A stretch of DNA of 52,949 nt, from positions 1 to 52,949 of the forward strand of contig CANRSX010000034.1 in NCBI GenBank assembly GCA_947642555.1, given 5' to 3'. Of this stretch, positions 1 through 6,453 are shown piece by piece. The stretch is from an uncultured Roseburia sp. GTDB lineage: Bacteria; Bacillota; Clostridia; Lachnospirales; Lachnospiraceae. How positions within the stretch are numbered: position 1 is the stretch's first letter; each line of letters begins with the position of its first letter. Below the pieces are notes generated by a model. That model made no database searches, had not been told where the DNA came from, and saw only the letters and a program-made list of their open reading frames with translations. A program made the position numbers and the translations under genes.

Positions 1-189
1 CATTGGACAAATTTCTTTCAATAGCCTTACTGACGCTGGAATTAGTACCCATCCCAACAGACGAAAACACGTCGGAATCACAGGTCAGGGACGCAGACGA
101 CCGTCCCATTTTAAGGGCGGCGATAGCGGCAAAGGAAACAGCTTTGTATGGCAGGACCGGAAACTGTAACAGTTTCCAGCCCTGTCCTT
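1..189 (-). other. Left edge, probable mobile-element remnant
   Basis: Downstream of the TnpW-like gene, one minus-strand frame stays open from about 188 to the window edge. It contains stretches such as KAVSFAAIAALKMGRSS and GTNSSVSKAIERNLSN. I do not recognise the family. The plus strand is also open from 3 to 227, so openness alone does not show coding. It is most likely part of the same element as the TnpW-like gene and continues outside the window. Confidence 0.2.
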
Positions 190-309
190 TTACATCTGCC
201 GTATCTCATTTTTCAACATACGCCTGATCTTGTCGCTCATGGTCTCCGTGCTGGTCTTACTGAAATGAATCCGCACGATATAGATGGTGCTATTTTTCTC
301 GCTGCTCAT
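190..309 (-). CDS. TnpW-like small transposon-encoded protein
   Basis: This 39-residue minus-strand gene starts at ATG 309 behind an AGGAG site and ends at TAA 190. The core reads IYIVRIHFSKTSTETMSDKI followed by RRMLKNE. That agrees with my memory of TnpW, the very small protein carried by Tn4451/Tn1549-type elements of Clostridia (pattern YIV-hF-ts-ET--DKi-Rml). Its function is unknown. No recombinase is visible in the window, so this is probably the edge or a leftover of an element lying to the left. Recognition rests on a short match from memory. Confidence 0.45.
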   Translation of the reverse strand: MSSEKNSTIYIVRIHFSKTSTETMSDKIRRMLKNEIRQM

Positions 310-457
310 GGTATCATGCTCCTTTCCCGGACAGTCCCACGGTATGTATAGGGATTGCCCCTGCTGTTGCGGGTGGGGATTTCCCGCTTCTCCATCTGCG
401 TGGCGGCCACGCCTAAATGGACACTGGAGATTTTATCTATGCACTGGCGCGGAGCGG

Positions 458-530
458 TTTTACCACGGCTTTGTGCTGGGGCTGGCCGTGGAGCTGGCGG
501 ATCGTTATATCATTACCTCCAATCAAAGTC
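458..530 (+). pseudogene. Fragment of PD-(D/E)XK_9 (DUF1703) C-terminal domain
   Basis: The plus frame at 458-523 reads FYHGFVLGLAVELADRYIITSN. This is the hallmark start of the C-terminal nuclease-like domain of AAA-ATPase/DUF1703 proteins, which normally continues as NRESGFGRYD. Here the frame decays into NQSQGRRRGE and stops at 562. No AAA part is present upstream. It is therefore a decayed fragment, not a gene. A broken member of the same family lies at 49430-50579, and that copy lacks just this C-terminal region. Confidence 0.5.
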
Positions 531-615
531 AGGGACGCCGGAGAGGAGAAATCGCTGGATAAAAGGCTGATCAATTTCCCTCTCTGACCCGACGGGGGAG
601 TACCCTCCCCACCCC

Positions 616-1392
616 CTACGATCCCGCCGACTTATAGTTCCTTACCCCGAGCCGGTAAAGCGCCGCCGACGGGAGGACAAACAGCAGGGAAAACAGCGGC
701 GCCGCCGCATACCGGATTCCCTCCGCCTGATCGAGCAGATACAGCAGAGGATAATACTGGATCAGCGCAAGCGGTATGACGAAGGTAAGAAGCTTTAGCA
801 TCTCCTCCCCGTAGACCGACAGCGGATACCTGCCGAAATCCCGCATCCCGTAAGTAAAAATATTCAGAAACTCGAAGGACTGCAGGGTAAAAAACGCGAC
901 CGATGCCACCAGAAGAAACAGGCAGAAAAAGATCACGCTGCCGCAGAGGACCATGAGCAGAAGTACCAGCGCTTTTTCCGGCGTCCAGGCGACTTTGCTC
1001 GCGGGGATGGCGGCGCAAAGGACGAGGAGGGCCTGGGCGAGAAGCCCCAGCCGGGAAAAATCCATATTCGGCATGACGATCTGCAGCAGGATGCTCCGCG
1101 GCCGCACGAGAATGCGGTCGAGCTCCCCCTCGCGCAGCAGATCGGGAAAGACGGCCAGCCCGCCCCCGGCCATCTCGCCAAGGGCAAAGGACATCATGAT
1201 CACGGCAAAGCAGAGCAGCACCTGGCCGTAGGTGAACCGGTCCACCCCGTGGATGCGGTCAAACAGGAAGCGGATCCCGAAAAAGGTGGTAAACGCAGTG
1301 ATGAACTGTCCGAGCGCCGTCAGGAAAAACGAGGCTTTGTACTGCATCTGACTTTTTAATTCCATCAGAAAATAGTTCCAGTATAATTTCAT
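616..1392 (-). CDS. ABC-2 family transporter permease, second subunit
   Basis: This is a membrane protein of about 258 residues with six hydrophobic segments. It belongs to the ABC-2 permease type COG3694/PF06182, which pairs with COG4586-type ATPases in exporters of unknown substrate (the YfiLMN/daunorubicin-resistance-like class). The motif GELDRILVRPRSILLQ in the first cytoplasmic loop is typical of this family. I place the start at Met 1392 (MKLYWNYF), because an upstream ATG at 1404 is only one base from the GAAAGG site. It is the last gene of a three-gene minus-strand operon, nine bases after the first permease. The substrate cannot be read from sequence. Confidence 0.85.
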   Translation of the reverse strand: MKLYWNYFLMELKSQMQYKASFFLTALGQFITAFTTFFGIRFLFDRIHGVDRFTYGQVLLCFAVIMMSFALGEMAGGGLAVFPDLLREGELDRILVRPRSILLQIVMPNMDFSRLGLLAQALLVLCAAIPASKVAWTPEKALVLLLMVLCGSVIFFCLFLLVASVAFFTLQSFEFLNIFTYGMRDFGRYPLSVYGEEMLKLLTFVIPLALIQYYPLLYLLDQAEGIRYAAAPLFSLLFVLPSAALYRLGVRNYKSAGS

Positions 1393-1413
1393 AGCAATAA
1401 CCATACCTTTCGC

Positions 1414-2226
1414 TCAGCCGCCCAGCGAGACGACTTTTTTTGTGGCTGTTTTCATGGCGGCGGATCCGGCGAGGATGAGGATCAGCAGCCAGAACATCTG
1501 AAATACGATCCCCTTTGCCGCGTTCGTCCCGCGGATCGTACCGCAGAAGATCTGCAGCGGCATATTCTGCATCGCGGCAAACGGAAGCACTCGGATCACG
1601 CGCTGTAACGGCTTCGGGAAAAAGAGCAGCGGAATCACGCCCCCGGAGAAAAAGGAGGTGACGACCCTCACGATGATCCGGATCCCTCTCTGCGAGATAA
1701 AATAAAAGAGGGAGACGTACATCAGCATGGCCACCGCCACGGTCACGCAGAAGGCCAGCAGCGCCGAGACGACAAAGAACGCCAGCTGGGTGACAGAGGG
1801 CAGGATCAGGCCGTACGGCTTTGGCGTGACCGCGCCAAGAAGAAGCACCGGCAGGCAGTTTACCAGGGCAAAGGAGAGCCGGTTGGAGGCGGACTGGCAG
1901 AACCATTTGCCGTAAAGCCCCACCGGGCGTGCGAGGTCATATACGACAGCTCCGGAGCGGATCGCCGAATAGATCTCGCTGTCCGCAAATACCACCGAAA
2001 AGAGGACGAGAAACGACTGGTGCGCCCACACATACGAGGCCGTGGCGGAAAATTCCATGGGCAGCGCGCCTCCGCCGGTGCGGTAGATGGCCAGATACCC
2101 GAGCACCTCCATCATGGCCCAGAGGTATCCTTTCAGGATGGCGCCGAGCACGGCGGAGCGGTACTGCAGGTTGTGGGCAAACCGGATGCGGAACATGGAA
2201 ACATATACATTCATCTCTGCTTTCAT
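1414..2226 (-). CDS. ABC-2 family transporter permease, first subunit
   Basis: This 270-residue membrane protein has about six membrane segments and is of the same ABC-2 permease type as its downstream neighbour (COG4587-like). Its loop AIRSGAVVYDLARPVGLYGK corresponds to the GELDRILVRP loop of the other permease. The two would form the heteromeric channel of an exporter. Its ATG overlaps the stop of the ATPase gene by four bases (ATGA), a sign of translational coupling. Drug, lipid or peptide export are all possible. Confidence 0.86.
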   Translation of the reverse strand: MKAEMNVYVSMFRIRFAHNLQYRSAVLGAILKGYLWAMMEVLGYLAIYRTGGGALPMEFSATASYVWAHQSFLVLFSVVFADSEIYSAIRSGAVVYDLARPVGLYGKWFCQSASNRLSFALVNCLPVLLLGAVTPKPYGLILPSVTQLAFFVVSALLAFCVTVAVAMLMYVSLFYFISQRGIRIIVRVVTSFFSGGVIPLLFFPKPLQRVIRVLPFAAMQNMPLQIFCGTIRGTNAAKGIVFQMFWLLILILAGSAAMKTATKKVVSLGG

Positions 2227-3200
2227 AGGCGGTACTCCTGATACAGCTTTGCCACCATCTCCTCCGTGGAAATGTCGGACACTGACACATCCAGAAGGGT
2301 GGTGTGCGCCGCGAAATGTGCGATTGCCGTGGAGACGGAAAGGCGTGAGGGGTCAAAGCGCACCGTCATCCGTCCGTCCGACGGATGTTCTGCCTGCGTC
2401 ATTTTCGGGTGCAGGGCAGGAGGGGCGCCCTGATATTCGATCACCATGGTCTTCCGTTCCGGGATCCGTTTTTTTAAATCCTCCAGCCTGCCGTCTGAGA
2501 GGATACTTCCCCTTCCGATCAGAAGTACCCGTTCGGTCAGCGCTTCGATGTCCTGCATGTCGTGTGTGGTCAGGACGACGGTTGTCTTTTTCTCCTCGTT
2601 TAACCTGCGGATAAAAGCCCGCACGGCAAGCTTTGACACGGCGTCTAAGCCGATGGTTGGCTCGTCTAAAAAGAGCACCTTCGGATCGTGCAGCAGGGAG
2701 GCGGCGATCTCGCACCGCATCCGCTGGCCCAGGCTTAAGGTGCGCACCGGGGTTTTTAAAAGCTCGCCGAGCTCCAGAAGCTCCGTCAGCTCCGCCACAT
2801 TTTTTCGATAAAGCGCCTCGTCCACCCGGTAGATATCGCGGATCAGATCAAAGCTGTCCATCACCGGGACGTCCCACCAAAGCTGGCTGCGCTGGCCGAA
2901 TACCACGCCGATTTCCCGCACGTGGCGTACCCGCTCCCGGTAGGGGATCCTGCCGTTGACGACGCAGGTGCCGGCGTCCGGGGTTAAGATTCCGCACATG
3001 ATCTTGATGGTGGTGCTCTTTCCAGCTCCGTTCGGGCCGATGTAGCCGACCATCTCCCCGTCGTCGATGGAAAAACTCACATTCTGGAGCGCGTGGATCT
3101 CACTGTACTCTCTGGAAAAAAAGGATGCTACGGCATGTTTCATGCCCGCCTGGCGTTTCGCCACGCGATAGGTCTTGCTGATGTCTGTAAATTCAATCAC
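2223..3200 (-). CDS. ABC transporter ATP-binding protein (exporter type)
   Basis: This 325-residue ATPase energises the two permeases that follow. It has Walker A GPNGAGKST near residue 55, the signature LSLGQR near 155, Walker B VLFLDEPT near 175 and the H-loop TTHDMQD. It belongs to the COG4586 class, with a C-terminal extension of about 80 residues. The start is GTG at 3200 behind GAGAGGAG. Two perfect inverted repeats lie just upstream (3222-3236 and 3239-3252), so a repressor may control the operon. Confidence 0.93.
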   Translation of the reverse strand: MIEFTDISKTYRVAKRQAGMKHAVASFFSREYSEIHALQNVSFSIDDGEMVGYIGPNGAGKSTTIKIMCGILTPDAGTCVVNGRIPYRERVRHVREIGVVFGQRSQLWWDVPVMDSFDLIRDIYRVDEALYRKNVAELTELLELGELLKTPVRTLSLGQRMRCEIAASLLHDPKVLFLDEPTIGLDAVSKLAVRAFIRRLNEEKKTTVVLTTHDMQDIEALTERVLLIGRGSILSDGRLEDLKKRIPERKTMVIEYQGAPPALHPKMTQAEHPSDGRMTVRFDPSRLSVSTAIAHFAAHTTLLDVSVSDISTEEMVAKLYQEYRL

Positions 3201-3221
3201 AGCTGTCTCCTCTCTTTGTTT

Positions 3222-3252
3222 TGTCAGGTTCTGACAGGATGCCGGCCGGCAT
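3222..3252 (-). promoter_or_regulatory. Two adjacent dyads in leader of ABC exporter operon
   Basis: TGTCAG-GTT-CTGACA (3222-3236) and ATGCCGGCCGGCAT (3239-3252) are both perfect inverted repeats. They lie between a possible minus-strand -10 box (TACAAT, 3274-3269) and the GTG start at 3200. They could be operator sites or a leader hairpin. No candidate regulator is encoded next to them. Confidence 0.4.
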
Positions 3253-3330
3253 GTCTGCTGCTAATGATATTGTAGCAGGTTCTGAAAAAAAGAGTAGACT
3301 TGTATTATTTTTTGTGATAACATATATAAT

Positions 3331-3427
3331 TAGTACGACCCTTTTATCAGTACTTCGTTTGTAGAAAACAGATATCTGGTTTTGGACGATTCGCCGGGAG
3401 CATTTGAGATGCTCCCGGATTTTTTTT
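3331..3427 (+). ncRNA. Candidate short orphan transcript
   Basis: A plus-strand intrinsic terminator (3394-3427) follows about 60 bases that hold no gene, and everything to its left is on the minus strand. A TATAAT box lies at 3325-3330, but the -35 (TTGTAT, 3300-3305, 19-base spacer) is poor. If used, it would give an RNA of about 90 nt. The rest of the 3201-3540 gap holds the ABC leader dyads and the blaI-type promoter. Confidence 0.3.
3394..3427 (+). terminator. Intrinsic terminator
   Basis: The perfect stem CCGGGAGCAT/ATGCTCCCGG with a five-base loop is followed by an eight-T run. It works only in the plus direction and stands 50 bases before the -35 box of the BlaI-type gene. Confidence 0.8.
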
Positions 3428-3476
3428 CCCAATGAGATTGCCTGCGAAGTGTGACAGCGTTTGCTGTATATTTGTC

Positions 3477-3531
3477 TTGACAGTGATATTATACGGCGGT
3501 ATAATAAATTATACGATCGTATAAGGAGGGG
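3477..3531 (+). promoter_or_regulatory. Consensus promoter with two BlaI-type operator dyads
   Basis: TTGACA (3477-3482) and TATAAT (3500-3505) are both perfect consensus with a 17-base spacer. Dyad 1, ATTATAC-GGCG-GTATAAT (3488-3505), covers the spacer and -10. Dyad 2, TTATACGATCGTATAA (3509-3524), is a perfect palindrome over the start of transcription and touches the AAGGAGGGG ribosome site. The dyad centres are 20 bp apart, two helical turns. This suits cooperative binding by a dimeric BlaI/MecI repressor and autoregulation. Confidence 0.8.
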
Positions 3532-3540
3532 CATAACACC

Positions 3541-3927
3541 ATGGGAAGTCTGTTAAAAAAGCTGGGAGAGGCGGAGCTGGAAATCATGCAGGTCATCTGG
3601 GACAGTGAAGGGCCGGTCACGTCAAACTATGTGTTAAAGGAACTAAAGGGGCGGCGGAAGTGGCAGCTGTCCACGCTGATGACGTCGTTATCAAGGCTGG
3701 CGGAGAAAGGATTTGTCAGCTGCGACCGTTCCGGCGGCAGTAACCGGTACACCGCGCTGATTCCGGAAGATGAATATAAGGCCGGGGCGAGCAGGCATTT
3801 TCTCGAGACCCTGTATCAGAATTCCATTCAGAATATGATTGCAACTCTGTATCACAGGAAGGAGATGAAGCAGTCCGACATCGAAGAGCTGAGGGAATTC
3901 CTGGATCAGCTGGAGGAAAAGAGATGA
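3541..3927 (+). CDS. BlaI/MecI/CopY family transcriptional repressor
   Basis: This 128-residue protein has the family's usual length. An N-terminal winged helix (about residues 5-75, with LGEAELEIMQVIWDSEGPVT and LMTSLSRLAEKGFVS) precedes a C-terminal dimer helix region. In the characterised systems such a repressor is cleaved when the membrane peptidase senses a signal. It is coupled to the M56 peptidase by a four-base ATGA overlap. Dyads in its own promoter (3488-3524) are the likely operators. No beta-lactamase is in the window, so the regulated targets lie elsewhere or the pair controls itself. Confidence 0.92.
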   Translation: MGSLLKKLGEAELEIMQVIWDSEGPVTSNYVLKELKGRRKWQLSTLMTSLSRLAEKGFVSCDRSGGSNRYTALIPEDEYKAGASRHFLETLYQNSIQNMIATLYHRKEMKQSDIEELREFLDQLEEKR

Positions 3928-5471
3928 CAGAGATCTTTTTATCTTTTTTTAGCGTTTCACTGTCGGCCGGACTGGCAGTTGCCGTTCTGATGCTGTTCGC
4001 ACCGTATTTCGGCAGGAGGTATGCCGCGAAGTGGAAGTACCTGATCTGGATATTTCTTGCGCTGCGTCTGCTCGTCCCGTTAAACGGGGCGAACATGCAG
4101 CCGCTCACAAAGCTGCTGTCACAGGGAGACGATTTGTCCGCGGTAAAACGGCAGGAAGCCGCTGCGGACGCATCCGATGACAAACCGCAGCCGACCGGAC
4201 GGATTCTGGTTGAGATCCCGGCGCAGCTGACGACTCCGATTGCGGCGCAGCCGGATCAAAGCAATGCGGGAATCACACCGCTGGATCTCGCCGCTTTTGT
4301 CTGGGCGGCGGGAGGAATGGTGTTTCTGTCCGTCCATCTGATCAGTTATTTCTGTTTGAAACGACTGGTACAGAAAAAAGGAAAGCGGCCCGGGAATGCG
4401 CGCATCACGCGTCAGCTGTCCGTGCTGAAACGGGAATTACGGGTCGGACGTGCGGTGCGGGTGGTGGAATACTGCGGTGCGGACAGTCCCATGATCCTTG
4501 GGTTTTTCCATCCGGTCCTGGTGTTGCCCGAAGAGACATACAGCGAGGGGGAGCTGTTTTTTATTTTAAAGCATGAGCTCGTTCATCTGAAACGAAGGGA
4601 CGTATATGGGAAGCTGCTCTTTGTGATGGCAAATGCGGTGCACTGGTTCAATCCGCTGGTCTGGATCCTGAGGAAGGAGGCTGCCGTAGACATGGAGCTG
4701 TCCTGCGACGAGAGGGTGACGCAGGGGGCGGATGATGCCGTCCGCAGAGCGTATACGGAAACCCTGCTGTCCATGCTGCAAAAGCAGTGTGCCAGAAGAT
4801 GCGCGCTGTCAACACAGTTTTATGGAGGAAAGGACATTATGAAAAAAAGATTTCAGAATATTCTGATAAATAGAAAAAAGAAAAACGGGATTGCGGTACT
4901 GATGGCGGCGATGCTTCTGACTGGTGCTCTCGGGACGCTGATCGGCTGTTCTGTGACAAAGGAGAGCGAAGCGGAAGACGGCAGGACACCGGAAGCTTTG
5001 GCAACAAAAGCCAGAGAACAGATACCGGAAACACCGGAAACGCAGGCCGGCGAGGGAACGCCGGAAGCCCTGGCAGCAGACCCCGGGAATGAGGGGACGG
5101 CAGCGGAACCGACGGGAGCCGGGGATGAGGGAGCGGCGGATGTTCTGGGGGACGGGGACTGTCTGGAGATTACGGCGATGATCGAAGCATTCTCCGCGGC
5201 GTACTTTGACGGGGACGTCGAAGGGATGCGGGAATTCCTCGCGGATACCTATGAAGGGGAGCCTGAGACCTACGAGAGTGCCGGTGCGGTCAGTGACCTT
5301 ACGGTAAAGGGTCTGTCCGCCTCCGACGAGAAAAAAATCGAGGATGAGAGATGCGTCGCGTCCCTGGAATTCCGGGACAGTACGTATGAGGACATGTTTC
5401 TGTATCTGACATTTGAGTTTGTCAGACAGGAAGACGGCTGGAAGATCGAATTTTATGGAGTGGAGGGATAA
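3924..5471 (+). CDS. M56 (BlaR1/MecR1-type) membrane metallopeptidase, antirepressor
   Basis: This 515-residue protein has four N-terminal membrane segments and the zinc site HELVH (residues 217-221), followed by a further conserved Glu region (AAVDMELSCDERV). In BlaR1 this domain leads to repressor cleavage. A further membrane segment lies near residues 320-340 (IAVLMAAMLLTGALGTLIGC). After it comes an Ala/Glu/Pro/Thr-rich linker and a final domain of about 95 residues (EITAMIEAFSAAYFDGDVEGM) that resembles SnoaL/NTF2-like folds. The penicillin-binding sensor domain of true BlaR1 is absent, so the signal is probably not a beta-lactam. Confidence 0.88.
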   Translation: MTEIFLSFFSVSLSAGLAVAVLMLFAPYFGRRYAAKWKYLIWIFLALRLLVPLNGANMQPLTKLLSQGDDLSAVKRQEAAADASDDKPQPTGRILVEIPAQLTTPIAAQPDQSNAGITPLDLAAFVWAAGGMVFLSVHLISYFCLKRLVQKKGKRPGNARITRQLSVLKRELRVGRAVRVVEYCGADSPMILGFFHPVLVLPEETYSEGELFFILKHELVHLKRRDVYGKLLFVMANAVHWFNPLVWILRKEAAVDMELSCDERVTQGADDAVRRAYTETLLSMLQKQCARRCALSTQFYGGKDIMKKRFQNILINRKKKNGIAVLMAAMLLTGALGTLIGCSVTKESEAEDGRTPEALATKAREQIPETPETQAGEGTPEALAADPGNEGTAAEPTGAGDEGAADVLGDGDCLEITAMIEAFSAAYFDGDVEGMREFLADTYEGEPETYESAGAVSDLTVKGLSASDEKKIEDERCVASLEFRDSTYEDMFLYLTFEFVRQEDGWKIEFYGVEG

Positions 5472-5514
5472 GGCCGGTCTTTGGCTATCCTTACCGCCGT
5501 GTCAGTCATAAGAA

Positions 5515-5562
5515 AACGGTGGTCTTGAAATCCGTCATTTCAAAACCACCGTTCCATTTTTA
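5515..5562. terminator. Bidirectional terminator between convergent genes
   Basis: A 17-bp stem (left arm AACGGTGGTCTTGAAAT, one G-T wobble) is flanked by CATTTTT on the plus side and GTTTTC on the minus side. It serves both the M56 gene and the converging XRE-type regulator. Confidence 0.8.
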
Positions 5563-6030
5563 GAAGTTTCTTTTTTGCCAACGCTTTAATGTTGGCAAAA
5601 ATTTAAGCAACTCTGCTCTTGCCTCCTGCTCTGTCAACTGCAAGCCATTCTCACGGTTCCAGTTATCCAGATCCTGCAAATTAGATTCAATCAATTCCTC
5701 TATTGTAAGGTCTTGAACAAATCTTCCTTTCTGGTAACAAAATGCACAATAATCCTCTGATTTGCGCCCATCGCTCTCGGTTCCTTTATCGCTGTCTTTT
5801 ATCAAAACCATTCCGCAACTTTGGCACTGTCCAGCAGGATGACCTAACAAATAGTCTGCCGATACATTAAAAGTTTCAGCGATAAGTTTTAATGTATCAG
5901 TATTTGGTATAGTTTCTCCATTTTCCCAACGGGAAACAGCTTGTCTTGTAATCAATAATTTTTCTGCAAATTCATCTTGCGACAGACTTAAACTTTTTCG
6001 CAATTCTAAAATCGCATCTCTCGTTTCCAT
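5560..6030 (-). CDS. XRE-family regulator with zinc-ribbon domain
   Basis: This 156-residue protein has an N-terminal Cro/C1-type helix-turn-helix (residues 6-61: LSQDEFAEKLLITRQAVSRW and the LIAETFNVSADYLLG end). A putative zinc ribbon follows with ligands CQSCG and CAFC (about residues 69-97). It then has a helical tail rich in Glu. This two-domain form is common in Firmicutes. Targets are unknown. The start is supported by GGAGGG eight bases upstream of ATG 6030. It stands alone and faces the remnant of a two-component regulator. Confidence 0.85.
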   Translation of the reverse strand: METRDAILELRKSLSLSQDEFAEKLLITRQAVSRWENGETIPNTDTLKLIAETFNVSADYLLGHPAGQCQSCGMVLIKDSDKGTESDGRKSEDYCAFCYQKGRFVQDLTIEELIESNLQDLDNWNRENGLQLTEQEARAELLKFLPTLKRWQKRNF

Positions 6031-6110
6031 TGATACATCCCTCCCTGCTTTTCTATAATTTTACCACCGAATGCAAAGATACACAAGCAACCCGCTGTTG
6101 CCTGGCTGCT

Positions 6111-6212
6111 TTGATTGCAATATTACTATTGGAAGATGATTTGAGCCTGATTAACGGGCTGACATTCGCTTTTCAAAAGGCGGGATATGAATTAGATATT
6201 GCACAGACATAA
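6111..6212 (+). pseudogene. N-terminal remnant of an OmpR-type response regulator
   Basis: The frame reads ILLLEDDLSLINGLTFAFQK followed by AGYELDIAQT and then TAA. This is the beta1-helix1-beta2 part of a receiver domain, including the acidic pair EDD. The phosphorylated Asp, the rest of the receiver and the DNA-binding domain are missing. Upstream residues do not look like a proper start. The remaining bases 6213-6393 hold no recognisable gene. Confidence 0.6.
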
Positions 6213-6393
6213 AAGAAGCTGATACCAAAGGACGCAGAGAAACGAAGATGTCACGAAGAAGGAAGCGGTTTAACATAAGCTTTGCACCGTCACGATTTAT
6301 CGGAGAACGGATGAAAATTTAAAAAGCCGCAATTCAGGATCTGAGTGGGAGCAAACATTCATGCGTTTGTCGTGGTCCTCCGGGAAGAATTTC

Positions 6394-6422
6394 TTTACAG
6401 AAAAGCGGGGACATGGTATCAT
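6394..6422 (+). promoter_or_regulatory. Promoter of GH3 gene
   Basis: TTTACA (6394-6399) and TATCAT (6417-6422) have a 17-base spacer. The GGAGGG ribosome site begins near 6438 and the ATG is at 6454. No clear operator dyad was seen. Confidence 0.55.
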
Positions 6423-6453
6423 TTTTATAAAAACTTAGGAGGGCAAGAGCAGT

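Noticed and set aside
3..227. Open plus-strand frame at left edge
   Set aside because: No ribosome site and no family match; the opposite strand is also open and fits the TnpW-like context better.
1259..1906. Open minus-strand frame overlapping both ABC permeases
   Set aside because: It is a shifted frame of two real membrane protein genes and is Arg-rich.
3541..5471. Calling the BlaI/M56 pair a beta-lactam resistance locus
   Set aside because: There is no beta-lactamase or PBP gene nearby, and the M56 protein lacks the penicillin-binding sensor domain.
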